Assembly (NCBI GenBank): GCA_025928435.1
Contig: JAICJM010000052.1
Location: forward strand, 1 to 20,950
Direction of reading: 5' to 3'
Length of the DNA stretch: 20,950 bases
Source of the DNA: Thermoleophilia bacterium
GTDB lineage: Bacteria > Actinomycetota > Thermoleophilia > Gaiellales > JAICJC01
Each line of letters begins with the position of its first letter. The stretch's first letter is position 1. The notes beneath the pieces were generated by a model. That model saw nothing but the letters and a program-made list of their open reading frames with translations, searched no databases and was not told the origin of the DNA. Positions 13,640-20,771 of this stretch are shown here, in pieces. A program made the position numbers and the translations under genes.

Positions 13640-14716
13640 TCAGGCGGGTCCGGGCTGGGTGGCGCCGACGTACGTGGACTGGAACCAGCCCATCGAGAAC
13701 GGGGCCATGCGGACGAAGTCGCCCGTGTGCGGCGCGTGCACGACCCAGCCGTTGCCGATGTACATGCCGACGTGGCCGAGGTCGTGGAAGAAGACGAGGT
13801 CGCCGGGCCGCAGCTCGTCCTTCGTGATCTGCGGCCCCATGTGGAACTGGGACGCGGCGAAGTGCGGGAGGTCGTAGCCGTACTTCGCGTAGAGCCACAT
13901 GACGAGGCCGGAGCAGTCGAAGCCCTGCGGCGTCGCGCCGCCCCAGACATACGGGACGCCGATCTGCTGGAGCGCGTCGAGGGCGACGTGGTCGCGCATC
14001 TCCTGGCCCGGGTCGGACACGTCGGCGCGCAGGTCGGCGGTGAGCCACTTCTGCGCCTCGAGCGCGAGCTCGGCCTGGCCGATGCGGTCGGCGGCGGTCA
14101 TGACGGTGATCTGGCGGCCGAGCTTGCCGACGAGCCGGTGGCGTCTGCGCAGCTCGCGCTTGATCTGCGTGCGCCGGAGCGTGATCTCGCGCTTGTCCGC
14201 GCGCGCCTTCACCTGGGCGGCGGCGATCGTGCGCCGCTCGGCCGCGATGGCCAGGCGGGCCGCGTTGATCGCCTCGATGGTCTCGGACACCGCCTCGTCG
14301 AGGCGCGACTTGAGATCCATCCCGCCGGTCACCTGGGACAGCGACGACGCCGAGAGGACGAGATCGATCGTGGCCGGGTCGCCGCCCTTGTACTGCTCGA
14401 TGATCAGCTCGGAGAGGAGCCTCTGGTCGCGGCGGAGCTTGGCCTTCTCGACCATCAGCCGGTGGGTCGCGATGCGCATGCGCTTGCGCAGGACACCGAG
14501 CTGCCAGACGACGTGGTCGTACTGCTCGGTCAGGAGCTCCGCGTGGTTGTCGAGGCGGCGGATGTCGGCGCGGATGCGCGCGTACTGGGCGCGCTTGGCG
14601 TCGAGCACGTTGTCGGCCCGCGCCGGCTGCGCGTGCACGCAGAGGCCGGCCGCCATCGCGGCCACGGCGACCGCGAGCAGCCCGGCCGCACGGCGCAGAG
14701 TCGACCCAAGCTCCAT
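13640..14716 (-). CDS. Secreted NlpC/P60 peptidoglycan hydrolase with coiled coil
   Basis: A 358-residue exported protein. Residues 1-34 form a Sec signal (basic n-region, hydrophobic LLAVAVAAMAAGL, likely cut near ARA-DN). Residues about 36-225 are a long Arg/Leu/Glu-rich coiled coil, interrupted by the IEQYKGGDPATIDLVLSASSLSQV segment common to RipA/PcsB-type hydrolases. The C-terminal NlpC/P60 domain (about 245-350) has Cys268 in FDCSG, His315 in GHVGMYIG and His327 in HAPHTG as the expected triad. It should cut peptide stems in the cell wall, probably at division, with the coiled coil as a regulatory partner-binding arm. It is divergent from the zinc-ribbon gene at 14799. Confidence 0.94.
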   Translation of the reverse strand: MELGSTLRRAAGLLAVAVAAMAAGLCVHAQPARADNVLDAKRAQYARIRADIRRLDNHAELLTEQYDHVVWQLGVLRKRMRIATHRLMVEKAKLRRDQRLLSELIIEQYKGGDPATIDLVLSASSLSQVTGGMDLKSRLDEAVSETIEAINAARLAIAAERRTIAAAQVKARADKREITLRRTQIKRELRRRHRLVGKLGRQITVMTAADRIGQAELALEAQKWLTADLRADVSDPGQEMRDHVALDALQQIGVPYVWGGATPQGFDCSGLVMWLYAKYGYDLPHFAASQFHMGPQITKDELRPGDLVFFHDLGHVGMYIGNGWVVHAPHTGDFVRMAPFSMGWFQSTYVGATQPGPA

Positions 14717-14798
14717 CGCCCCGGTCTTCGGCGGGCCGGGCTCGGAATTGAGCGGATGCTAAAGGAACCCGGCCTCGCAGCCGATCCTCCACGGGAGC

Positions 14799-15134
14799 AT
14801 GCAGATCACGATCGACTGCCCCCGGTGCGACGCGGCCAAGCGGCCGCTCCAGACCTGTGCCGCCTGCGGCGCTCCCGGCCGCACGGCCGAGATCGACGCC
14901 TGGCGGCGGCGGCTGCACAGCCACCACCTGGGCGTGATCATGGCGGAGCCGCATCGGGCCCCGGCCGGGCCGATCACGCTGCCCCGCCCGCTGCGTGTCG
15001 TGGTCGCCCTCGACGAGCTGGTCGAGGCGACCGACACGCTGATCGTCCCGGACACCGTCGCGCCGCCGTCCGACCCGCTCTCGTTCGACTGGCACGAGCG
15101 CCGCGGCCTGCGCCGCCGGCGCCGCAGCGCCTGA
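14799..15134 (+). CDS. Small zinc-ribbon protein, unknown
   Basis: A 111-residue protein opening with two CxxC knuckles, CPRC (residues 7-10) and CAAC (20-23), as in an RNA-polymerase-type zinc ribbon. A basic His-containing helix, DAWRRRLHSHHLG, follows, then PLRVVVALDELVEATDTLIVP and an Arg-rich tail (RRGLRRRRRSA) suggestive of nucleic-acid contact. ATG 14799 has ACGGGAG just upstream. Its stop TGA and the convergent deaminase stop together form TGATCA, so there is no intergenic space. No named family is recognised. Confidence 0.75.
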   Translation: MQITIDCPRCDAAKRPLQTCAACGAPGRTAEIDAWRRRLHSHHLGVIMAEPHRAPAGPITLPRPLRVVVALDELVEATDTLIVPDTVAPPSDPLSFDWHERRGLRRRRRSA

Positions 15135-15689
15135 TCAGCCCGCAAGGGTGACGGCGTCCGGTCGCAGGTCGAGCAGGTTCTCCGGCAGCTCGAGCGCCTC
15201 GACGAAGACGCCCCGGACGGCCATCTCGGAGATCAGCTCGCCGTATGCCTCCGCCTCGACCGGGTCGGACGGCGTCCACTCATTCAGGTAGCGGACGCCG
15301 CGCACACCGGCCTGGTAGAGCTCCTTCAGGCAGCCGAAGCAGGGGCGCAGGGTCGTGTAGCAGTGGGCCGCCTGCACCGAGTAGCCCAGGCGGGCCGCCT
15401 GCAGGAGCGCGTTCTGCTCGGCGTGGACGCAGATGCACACGTCGTAGCCGCGGCCGCGGTGATAGTCCTCGGGATGCGCACAGCGGTGGCAGCCGCCCTC
15501 GTCGCAGTTGCGAAACCCGGTCGGCGTGCCGTTGTAGCCGGTCGCGATGATCCGCTGGTCGGCCACGAGCACAGCCCCGACGTGGCGGCCGAGGCAGACG
15601 GCGCGCTCGCGGGTGGCGACGGCCAGGAGCATGAAGTACTGCTCCGGGGTTGGCCGCACCTCGGCCTTGCGGACGTTGGGATCGGCCAT
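15135..15689 (-). CDS. dCMP/cytidine-deaminase-like protein (ComEB type)
   Basis: A 184-residue zinc-dependent deaminase resembling dCMP deaminase, which supplies dUMP for thymidylate synthesis. The catalytic motif is HAE (89-91) with PCFGC (116-120) holding the zinc. A second cysteine/histidine cluster (C62, C67, C70, H72) matches the extra zinc site of ComEB/dCMP-deaminase proteins. GYNGTPTGF (51-59) is the substrate-side loop. ATG 15689 is chosen over GTG 15698 because TAGGGT, a probable -10, overlaps that GTG and lies 7 nt from the ATG. The C-terminal ~40 residues (DPVEAEAYGELISEMAVRGVFVEAL) are somewhat long. Substrate specificity is inferred from the family. Confidence 0.9.
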   Translation of the reverse strand: MADPNVRKAEVRPTPEQYFMLLAVATRERAVCLGRHVGAVLVADQRIIATGYNGTPTGFRNCDEGGCHRCAHPEDYHRGRGYDVCICVHAEQNALLQAARLGYSVQAAHCYTTLRPCFGCLKELYQAGVRGVRYLNEWTPSDPVEAEAYGELISEMAVRGVFVEALELPENLLDLRPDAVTLAG

Positions 15690-15696
15690 GGGAGCC

Positions 15697-15702
15697 ACCC
15701 TA
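15697..15702 (-). promoter_or_regulatory. -10 box of deaminase gene
   Basis: TAGGGT is 7 nt before ATG 15689, between the deaminase and the MscS gene. AGGGTGG could instead act as a weak ribosome site, so the leaderless reading is not certain. Confidence 0.4.
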
Positions 15703-15711
15703 TCGCGCCGG

Positions 15712-16614
15712 TCAGCCGGTGCGCTGGCGCATGCCGAGCGTGCGCGCGAACTGGCGCGACGCCGACTCGTCCACCTGCCACACGACCGGCCCGTGCACGA
15801 TCACGCCCTCGCCCCGCTCCTTCATCAGGTCGGGCAGGAACGTCTCGACGAGCCACTCGCGGCCGTGCGCGACGGTCGCCCGGGCGCGGATGCGCACCAG
15901 GTCGTCATCCAGGTGCTCGACTTCCTCGACCCACGGCGCCCGCACGAACCGGGTCGACCCCGAGGGCACGAGCCGGGCGACCTCGACGACCACGTCGCGG
16001 CCGGCCTCCTCGCTCGTCGCGAAGAACTCGATCTCGGCCTCACGCGCGCCCCGCGGCTGCACCCGCACCGACTGGATCTGGGAGTTGTTGACCCGGATGA
16101 CCTCGCCGTTGACGGCCCGCAGGCGGGTCGCGCGCAACCCGACCTCGTCGACGACGCCGCGGATCTTGAGCGGCTCGATGGTGACGTTGTCGCCCACCGA
16201 GAACCAGCCCTCGAAGAACATGAAGAACCCGGCCAGGATGTCGGTCAGGAACCGCTGCGCGGCGAAGCCGACCATCAGGACGATCAGGGATGCGCCGGCG
16301 ACGGTGCCGAGCCGGTTGCCGAAGCTGAGCGAGCCCAGCGCCAGGATCAGCGCGAGGCCGTAGGCGGTGTAGCGCACGCTCGTGCGCACGAGCGACACGG
16401 CCGTCTCGCGCCGCTTGAGCGACGTCATGACGCCGGTGTCCGCGGGCCCGTCCTCGCTCAGGTGCCGGGCCTCGCTGCGGCGGACGAGCCATGTGGCGAG
16501 CCGCCCCGACAGGCGCGAGATGAGCCACGCGGCGAAGAAGACGCCGACGACCCACGCGGCGGTCTGCCACGTCGGCGTCGGCAATGCGGAAAGGAAGCTC
16601 GTGCCCGTGCCCAT
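15712..16614 (-). CDS. MscS-type mechanosensitive channel
   Basis: A 300-residue small-conductance mechanosensitive channel that opens under membrane tension to release solutes on hypo-osmotic shock. Three hydrophobic segments are visible: about 17-35, 80-97 and the pore-lining 106-135 (LIVLMVGFAAQRFLTDILAG), which keeps the Ala/Gly-rich TM3 character. The MscS beta domain follows: FFEGWFSVGDNVTIEPL, GVVDEVGLRATRLRAVNGEVIRVNN (153-177), then the alpha/beta C-terminal domain. ATG 16614 is preferred since the 23 residues above it are non-membrane, Arg/Ser-rich filler. The TM3-beta junction is nearly canonical. Confidence 0.93.
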   Translation of the reverse strand: MGTGTSFLSALPTPTWQTAAWVVGVFFAAWLISRLSGRLATWLVRRSEARHLSEDGPADTGVMTSLKRRETAVSLVRTSVRYTAYGLALILALGSLSFGNRLGTVAGASLIVLMVGFAAQRFLTDILAGFFMFFEGWFSVGDNVTIEPLKIRGVVDEVGLRATRLRAVNGEVIRVNNSQIQSVRVQPRGAREAEIEFFATSEEAGRDVVVEVARLVPSGSTRFVRAPWVEEVEHLDDDLVRIRARATVAHGREWLVETFLPDLMKERGEGVIVHGPVVWQVDESASRQFARTLGMRQRTG

Positions 16615-16679
16615 AACCCGACAGTTTGCCGCGGACGGCGGCGAGGCGCGCCGGTAGAGGCCCGATACCTGCAGGAAAC

Positions 16680-17089
16680 TCAAGTTTCGGGCCGACAGGC
16701 GAGCTGGTCGTCACCGCCGTCGGGATCTGGGGTGGACGGGCCCAGAGCGCCTCGACGAGCAGGGTCGAGGGCGCGGCCCAGATCGCCACCGCGGCCGGCC
16801 AGGTGAAGTTCCGCGCGGCGGACTTCGACGGCTGGCAGACCGCCTGGGCCTTCGACATCATTCGCGGCCAGAAGGGCCGCGACCGGCCACTCGGCTCCTT
16901 CGCGCAAGGCGTTCCTGCCCACTGGCACCCGAGGAGTGCCGGCTCTCCGGGCGCCTCGACCGAGCAGGTGTCCGCGGCGACCGAGGAGAGCTCGGCCGGC
17001 GCCGAGGAGCTCGCGGCGTCGGCACACGAGCTCTCGGCGACCCCCAGCGCCCTGCACACCTCGTCGCCCGGTTCAAGACGAGCGACTGA
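16680..17089 (+). pseudogene. Remnant of a methyl-accepting chemotaxis protein
   Basis: Pieces of one chemoreceptor lie in order but in changing frames. Frame A (about 16700-16890) gives VKFRAADFDGWQTAWAFDII, typical of the periplasmic four-helix sensor. From 16894 the next frame gives APSRKAFL, the usual continuation. From about 16956 the first frame resumes with STEQVSAATEESSAGAEELA, the last part of the signalling domain. After another shift at about 17058, LVARFKTSD and a TGA (17087-17089) form the classic receptor C-terminus. The HAMP domain, the second membrane segment and nearly all of the signalling hairpin are absent. This is therefore a decayed gene with a large internal deletion and at least three frame changes. 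An open frame of 178 codons crosses it but is not a functional gene. Confidence 0.8.
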
Positions 17090-17158
17090 GCCCGCACCCT
17101 TTGCCACAACCCCGTTCCCGGGTATCCCGCCGTGGGTCCGCGACCGAAAGGGGCTGAC

Positions 17159-17389
17159 ATGAGCACCATCAACGAGTTCCCGTGGCAGGAGACGATCCTG
17201 CGCAGCCTGCGCGGCGGGTCGTCCGCAAGCGTCGCCGACATCACGGCGACGATCGACGCGGGCGACGGCGGCCAGGACGCCGTCCGGCGCGACGTCGACC
17301 ATATGGCCGAGCTCGGCCTCGTCGAGAGCGACGGCGAGCAGGTGCGCCTGACCCGCGAGGGCGAGGCGGCGGCGGCGAGGCTTCCGTAG
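17159..17389 (+). CDS. Small winged-helix-like protein
   Basis: A 76-residue protein, STINEFPWQETILRSLRGG onwards. WQETILRSLRGGSSASVADITATI looks like the first helices of a winged helix-turn-helix, then DAVRRDVDHMAELGLVESDGEQVRLTREGEAAAARL is a recognition helix plus wing, in the style of PadR/MarR-like mini-domains. ATG 17159 has AAAGGGG about 6 nt upstream. It stands alone just after the chemoreceptor remnant. It may be a small DNA-binding regulator; no target site is evident. Confidence 0.72.
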   Translation: MSTINEFPWQETILRSLRGGSSASVADITATIDAGDGGQDAVRRDVDHMAELGLVESDGEQVRLTREGEAAAARLP

Positions 17390-17425
17390 GGCAGCCGCGC
17401 CACACGGCCCAGGCTGCGGGGCCGG

Positions 17426-17431
17426 TAGAGT
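17426..17431 (+). promoter_or_regulatory. Probable -10 of the small membrane protein gene
   Basis: TAGAGT in the 74-bp gap between two small genes fits TANNNT and is 32 nt before the TTG at 17464, leaving a short leader that contains GGAG and AGGTGA. Confidence 0.35.
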
Positions 17432-17463
17432 GGAGAACGAGCCACGAGCGGAGCAGGTGAGCC

Positions 17464-17682
17464 TTGCCGTACACGCATTTCTGGCACCAGTACGTGCAGC
17501 AGCACGCGAACGGCGGCGGGTCGAACCTCACGTTCGATCCCGCCGCCGCCTTCGCTGCCGCGGTGTGCCTCTTCTTCCTCGCGTGCTGGGCGGCGTACCA
17601 GATCCAGTCGCGGTGCGGCGACTGCGGAGCGATCCCGGCCCGGTGCCGCTGCCGTCCGGTACGCGAGCGGGGACGGCGCTAG
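17464..17682 (+). CDS. Small single-span membrane protein with Cys-rich tail
   Basis: A 72-residue protein: an aromatic/His-rich start (PYTHFWHQYVQQHANGGG), one membrane helix (AAAFAAAVCLFFLACWAAYQI, about 27-47), then a short tail with CGDCG and CRCR, four cysteines that could bind a metal, and an Arg-rich end. The TTG at 17464 follows GGAGCAGGTGAG. No ATG or GTG exists in frame nearby. Its TAG stop lies inside the left inverted repeat of the next segment. No family is recognised, but GC3 bias and the ordered layout support it. Confidence 0.6.
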   Translation: MPYTHFWHQYVQQHANGGGSNLTFDPAAAFAAAVCLFFLACWAAYQIQSRCGDCGAIPARCRCRPVRERGRR

Positions 17683-17708
17683 GCGTAAATTCGCTGACGC
17701 GACGAATT
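17676..17708 (+). repeat. Left inverted repeat
   Basis: A 33-nt arm, GCGCTAGGCG followed by TAAAT and then the 18-mer TCGCTGACGCGACGAATT (17691-17708). The 18-mer recurs perfectly inverted at 18096-18113, and the outer part matches there with a few changes. It contains the stop codon of the preceding gene. Confidence 0.8.
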
Positions 17709-17726
17709 AATTCGTAGGGTGAGCGA
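17691..17726. repeat. Imperfect hairpin at the left repeat
   Basis: The 18-mer at 17691-17708 is followed immediately by its own imperfect inverse at 17709-17726 (15 of 18 positions match). At the centre is the perfect 14-bp palindrome ACGAATTAATTCGT (17702-17715). The AT-rich core stands out in this GC-rich DNA. Confidence 0.7.
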
Positions 17727-18095
17727 TTTTGGGTCAGGAGGCCATGGTGCGGCCCCGGCAGGTCGAGGAGTGTGGGGCGGAGCCGGCGCAGTGCGGCGAG
17801 ATGGCCCACGAGCGCACGGGCATCCGGGTCGTCTGGGACGCCCTGCACCACCGCCGCCACAACCCGCATGGGATCCCGATGCGCGAGGCGCTAACGCGGG
17901 CGCTGGACACGTGGCCGGCGACGGTGAATGCCGAAGATCCACTACTCCTCGCCCCGGGTCGACGTCGAGCTGCGGCGCACGCGGGCGCGGCGCCGCGTCC
18001 AGGAGCGGATCGTCATCCCGCCCCGTGCGTGCGCATGCCGACCTGGTCGACCCGATCGCGTTCGAGACATTCTCCGCAGGCAGCCGGCCGGAGCG
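17709..18095. other. Repeat-bounded segment without a secure gene
   Basis: No convincing complete gene lies here. Two stretches have coding-like GC-rich third positions on the plus strand. One, from about 17744 (after AGGAGG), reads RPRQVEECGAEPAQCGEM and continues to about 17925. The other, from ATG 17928, reads PKIHYSSPRVDVELRRTRAR before losing its bias near 18030. They are in different frames, and the second runs through the right repeat into the 3' end of the minus-strand lipoprotein gene, stopping at 18167. They may be remnants of cargo genes of a small non-autonomous element. No transposase motif is present. Confidence 0.45.
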
Positions 18096-18129
18096 AATTC
18101 GTCGCGTCAGCGATTCTTGCGCCTCGCGC
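18096..18129 (-). repeat. Right inverted repeat
   Basis: On the minus strand this reads GCGCGAGGCGCAAGAA and then the 18-mer TCGCTGACGCGACGAATT, an inverted partner of the left arm. It ends 1 bp from the stop codon of the substrate-binding protein gene. Confidence 0.8.
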
Positions 18130-18130
18130 G

Positions 18131-19771
18131 CTATTTCGACAGCCACATCGACGGGAACAGGTCGTAGTAGGTGCCGTTGAAGACGAGGCCGTGCAGACGG
18201 ATCGAAACGAACTTGTACCGGGCCGCGTTCATGAACACCACCCACGGCGCGTTCGTGCGCATGTAGTCGGCGTCGAGCTTCGCCCAGAGGGCGTTTCGGG
18301 CGTTCCCGAGCGGCATCTGCCTGGCCCGGTCGATCAGCGTGTTGTAGGCGGGGATGTCGACGTTCGACTGGTTGTTATTGCCGACGTTCACGATGCCCTC
18401 GCCGTTCAGCTGGGTGTCGACGAAGTCCTCGCCCTCGGGGAAGTCCTGGCTCCAGTTGTTGTACGCGATCTGGGGGTCGTTCTTCTCGGTGGCGATCAGA
18501 TCCCAGTAGACCGACGCGTCCACGACCTTGACGCTCGCGGCCATCCCGAGCGAGTTGAGCACGCTGGCCATGTACTGCGCGACCCGCGGGTAGGGGTCGG
18601 TGTTCAGCACCCAGACCGTCACATGCGCGCCGGCGACTCCGGCCCCCTGGATGAGCTGCTTGGCCTTGCCGGGGTCATAGGGGTAGAACGTGTGCTTCTG
18701 GTACGCCGTCCCGAAGCTCGGCGGGATGACGTTCTCGCTGATGTCGCCCTGGCCGCCCTCGAGCTTCAGGAGCGCCCTGCGGTCGGTCGCGTAGTTGACC
18801 GCCTGCCGCACCGCCAGCTTGGTGAACGGGTACTTGCGCTCGTTCATCGAGAAGTACTCGATCTCGCCCGTGGCGCCCTTCTGCAGCTGCGACGGGTACT
18901 GGCGCTGGATCTGCGCGAGCCGATCGGGCGGCGGGTTCAGGAAATACCAGTCGAGCTCGCCGTCGGCGGTCTCGTTGACGGCCTGCTCGGGCGTGACCCC
19001 GACCGAGATCTTGATCCCGTCCAGGTGGCCGTCCGGCGTGTTCGGCCACGGGTGAAAATTGGGGTTCCGGGTCAGGACGACCTGCTGGCTGGGAACGTAG
19101 GACGAGATCATGTACGGGCCGGTCGCGATGCGTGACGCCGAGATCGTCGAAACGTCATGGGCCGGCGTGCCGGCCGGGTAGACGAACGCCGGCGGCAGCG
19201 CCAGGTACTCGAGAAACGTTCCGTCCGGTTGCGTCAGGTGAAACGCGATGGTCATCGCCTTGTCGTCCGCGACGATGCCGGAGATGCTCTTGGCCTTGCC
19301 CTTCTCGTACTGGGTCGCGCCGACGATGCCGACGTACCAGCTGACGTTGGGTGAGTTGATGCGCAGGATCCGCTCGATCGACCACTTCACGTCGGACGGG
19401 CGCACCGCGCGGTTCACCGGTGGCGAGAAGCGGACGCCCGAGCGCAGGTGGAACGTGTAGACGAGGCCCCCGTCGCTGATCTTCGGAAGCGCCGTCGCCA
19501 GATCGGGCACGACCTCCGAGCCGGCCCCGCCCGCCGCGCGCTTGAAGGTCATGAGCCCGTCGTTCGTCGCCTCGAGGATCTCCCAGCCCTCGGTGGTGGC
19601 CGAGAGCGCGCCGTCGAGGTGGTCGGGATTGGACGGGATCCCGGCGAGGAGCGTGCCCCCGTTCACCGGCGCCCCGCCGGCCGAGCTGCCGGACGTGCTG
19701 CCCGAGCCGCCGCAGGCGGCGGCACACAGAGCCAGCATGGCGGCAAGTGCGCGTAGTGAGAACGTTCTCAT
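18131..19771 (-). CDS. ABC transporter substrate-binding lipoprotein (family 5)
   Basis: A 546-residue solute-binding protein of the OppA/DppA/NikA family (SBP_bac_5). Residues 1-20 form a lipoprotein signal ending at Cys20 in CAAAC, followed by a Gly/Ser linker. The mature part has NGGTLLAGIPSNPDHLDGA, VYTFHLRSGVRFSPPVNRAVRPSDVKWSIERIL (typical family signature), YMISSYVPSQQVVLTRNPNF and AVRQAVNYATDRRALL. It captures peptides or similar solutes outside the cell for an ABC importer. No permease or ATPase genes are present nearby, so it is an orphan in this window. It has its own likely promoter, and a palindrome overlaps its start codon. The substrate is unknown. Confidence 0.94.
   Translation of the reverse strand: MRTFSLRALAAMLALCAAACGGSGSTSGSSAGGAPVNGGTLLAGIPSNPDHLDGALSATTEGWEILEATNDGLMTFKRAAGGAGSEVVPDLATALPKISDGGLVYTFHLRSGVRFSPPVNRAVRPSDVKWSIERILRINSPNVSWYVGIVGATQYEKGKAKSISGIVADDKAMTIAFHLTQPDGTFLEYLALPPAFVYPAGTPAHDVSTISASRIATGPYMISSYVPSQQVVLTRNPNFHPWPNTPDGHLDGIKISVGVTPEQAVNETADGELDWYFLNPPPDRLAQIQRQYPSQLQKGATGEIEYFSMNERKYPFTKLAVRQAVNYATDRRALLKLEGGQGDISENVIPPSFGTAYQKHTFYPYDPGKAKQLIQGAGVAGAHVTVWVLNTDPYPRVAQYMASVLNSLGMAASVKVVDASVYWDLIATEKNDPQIAYNNWSQDFPEGEDFVDTQLNGEGIVNVGNNNQSNVDIPAYNTLIDRARQMPLGNARNALWAKLDADYMRTNAPWVVFMNAARYKFVSIRLHGLVFNGTYYDLFPSMWLSK
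19757..19770. promoter_or_regulatory. LacI/GalR-like operator on the start codon
   Basis: TGAGAACGTTCTCA is a perfect 14-bp palindrome with a central CG, the usual form of LacI-family sites. It overlaps the ATG of the substrate-binding protein (19771-19769) and lies just downstream of the predicted start of transcription, a position suited to repression. No LacI gene is in the window. Confidence 0.5.
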
Positions 19772-19782
19772 CCGAGCCGTCG

Positions 19783-19812
19783 ACTCTACACCCGCGCCGG
19801 GCGTGCTGGCAA
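19783..19812 (-). promoter_or_regulatory. Predicted promoter of the substrate-binding protein
   Basis: On the minus strand TTGCCA (19812-19807) and TAGAGT (19788-19783) are 18 bp apart. The ATG follows the -10 by 11 nt, leaving a leader of only a few bases. The palindrome at 19757-19770 is immediately downstream. Confidence 0.5.
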
Positions 19813-19818
19813 GGCCGG

Positions 19819-20763
19819 CTACGGCTGGTCGATAGCGGCCAGCGTCGCTGCGTCCGCCGCCACCGACCCGGCGGCCGCGTTGGCCCTGGCGTGCGCAGGG
19901 TTGCGGCTGCCCGCGATCACGGCCGTGACGCCGGGCTGCTCGAGCGCCCAGCGCATAGCCAGCTGGGCGACCGTGGCGCCGCGCTGCTCAGCCAGCGGCC
20001 GCATGCGGTCGACCAGGGCCGCGGCGCGCGCCATCGGCCCCGGGTCGAAGGGCCACTCGCCGTCCCCCTCGTCCCGCCACGACGCGTACCGCCCGCGACC
20101 GCTCCGCCAGTCGTCGTCGGAGAACTCGTGGTCGTGTGCGAGAGCGCCGGTCAGCCGGCCGGCTGCCAGCGGGCTGTAGGCCAGGTAGCCGATGCCCTGC
20201 GCGGCCAGCCACGGCAGGAGCTCGTCCCGGTCGTCCTGGTGGAGTCGCGAGAACTCGTTCTGCACCGATGCCACGGGATGGATCGCCTGGCAGCGTTCGA
20301 TCAGCGCCCGGTCGAAGTTCGACACCCCGATCCACCGCACCTTGCCGGCAGCCACGAGGTCGGCCATCGCGCCCCACGTCTCCTCGATCGGAACCTTGTC
20401 GGACGGCCAGTGCACCTGGTAGAGGTCGACATGATCCCGCCCCAGCCGCTGCAGTGACGCGTCGATCGCGCCCCGCACCTGGCCGAGCGCAAGGCCGCTG
20501 CCCTCGTCGGGCGCCACCTTGGTGAACACCAGCACGTCGTCTCTCCCGGCAACGGCGCGTCCGACGATCCGCTCCGACAGGCCGTCCCCGTACACCTCGG
20601 CCGTGTCCACCCAGGTCATGCCCGCCTCGAGGCCCGCGTGGATGGCCTCGGTCACCTCCTGCTCGGAGCTGTTCGGGCCCCAGTGCGCGCCGCCGGCCTC
20701 CCACGAGCCGAACCCGACCACCGAGATCTCCGGTCCGCCCGCTCCCAGCTGTCGCATCTGCAT
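19819..20763 (-). CDS. Aldo/keto reductase
   Basis: A 314-residue NADPH-dependent aldo/keto reductase of the general-stress/YdbC-like type. The catalytic tetrad is complete: Asp53 and Tyr58 in VDTAEVYG, Lys82 in FTKVAP and His118 in QVHWPS. IGVSNFDRA, VQNEFSRL and LAYSPLAAGRLTG are further family blocks, and GVTAVIAGSRNPAHARANA is the cofactor-binding end. ATG 20763 is chosen as it lies 8 nt after TAGGGT and just before the conserved RQLGAGGPEISVVGFG; ATG 20757 is also possible. It is followed after 47 bp by the substrate-binding protein gene on the same strand, which seems to have its own promoter. The physiological substrate is unknown. Confidence 0.94.
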   Translation of the reverse strand: MQMRQLGAGGPEISVVGFGSWEAGGAHWGPNSSEQEVTEAIHAGLEAGMTWVDTAEVYGDGLSERIVGRAVAGRDDVLVFTKVAPDEGSGLALGQVRGAIDASLQRLGRDHVDLYQVHWPSDKVPIEETWGAMADLVAAGKVRWIGVSNFDRALIERCQAIHPVASVQNEFSRLHQDDRDELLPWLAAQGIGYLAYSPLAAGRLTGALAHDHEFSDDDWRSGRGRYASWRDEGDGEWPFDPGPMARAAALVDRMRPLAEQRGATVAQLAMRWALEQPGVTAVIAGSRNPAHARANAAAGSVAADAATLAAIDQP

Positions 20764-20771
20764 ACCGCGGC

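Noticed and set aside
13296..15095. A 600-codon upward extension of the DUF72 frame
   Set aside because: It is a shadow of the rhodanese and NlpC/P60 genes in another frame; the GTGA overlap fixes the DUF72 start at 13295.
16626..17162. An apparently intact 178-residue protein
   Set aside because: Its parts match a chemoreceptor only when the frame is changed several times, so the open frame is accidental.
17676..18129. A complete insertion sequence
   Set aside because: There are inverted ends but no transposase motif, and the interior is under 400 bp, so only a non-autonomous repeat can be proposed.
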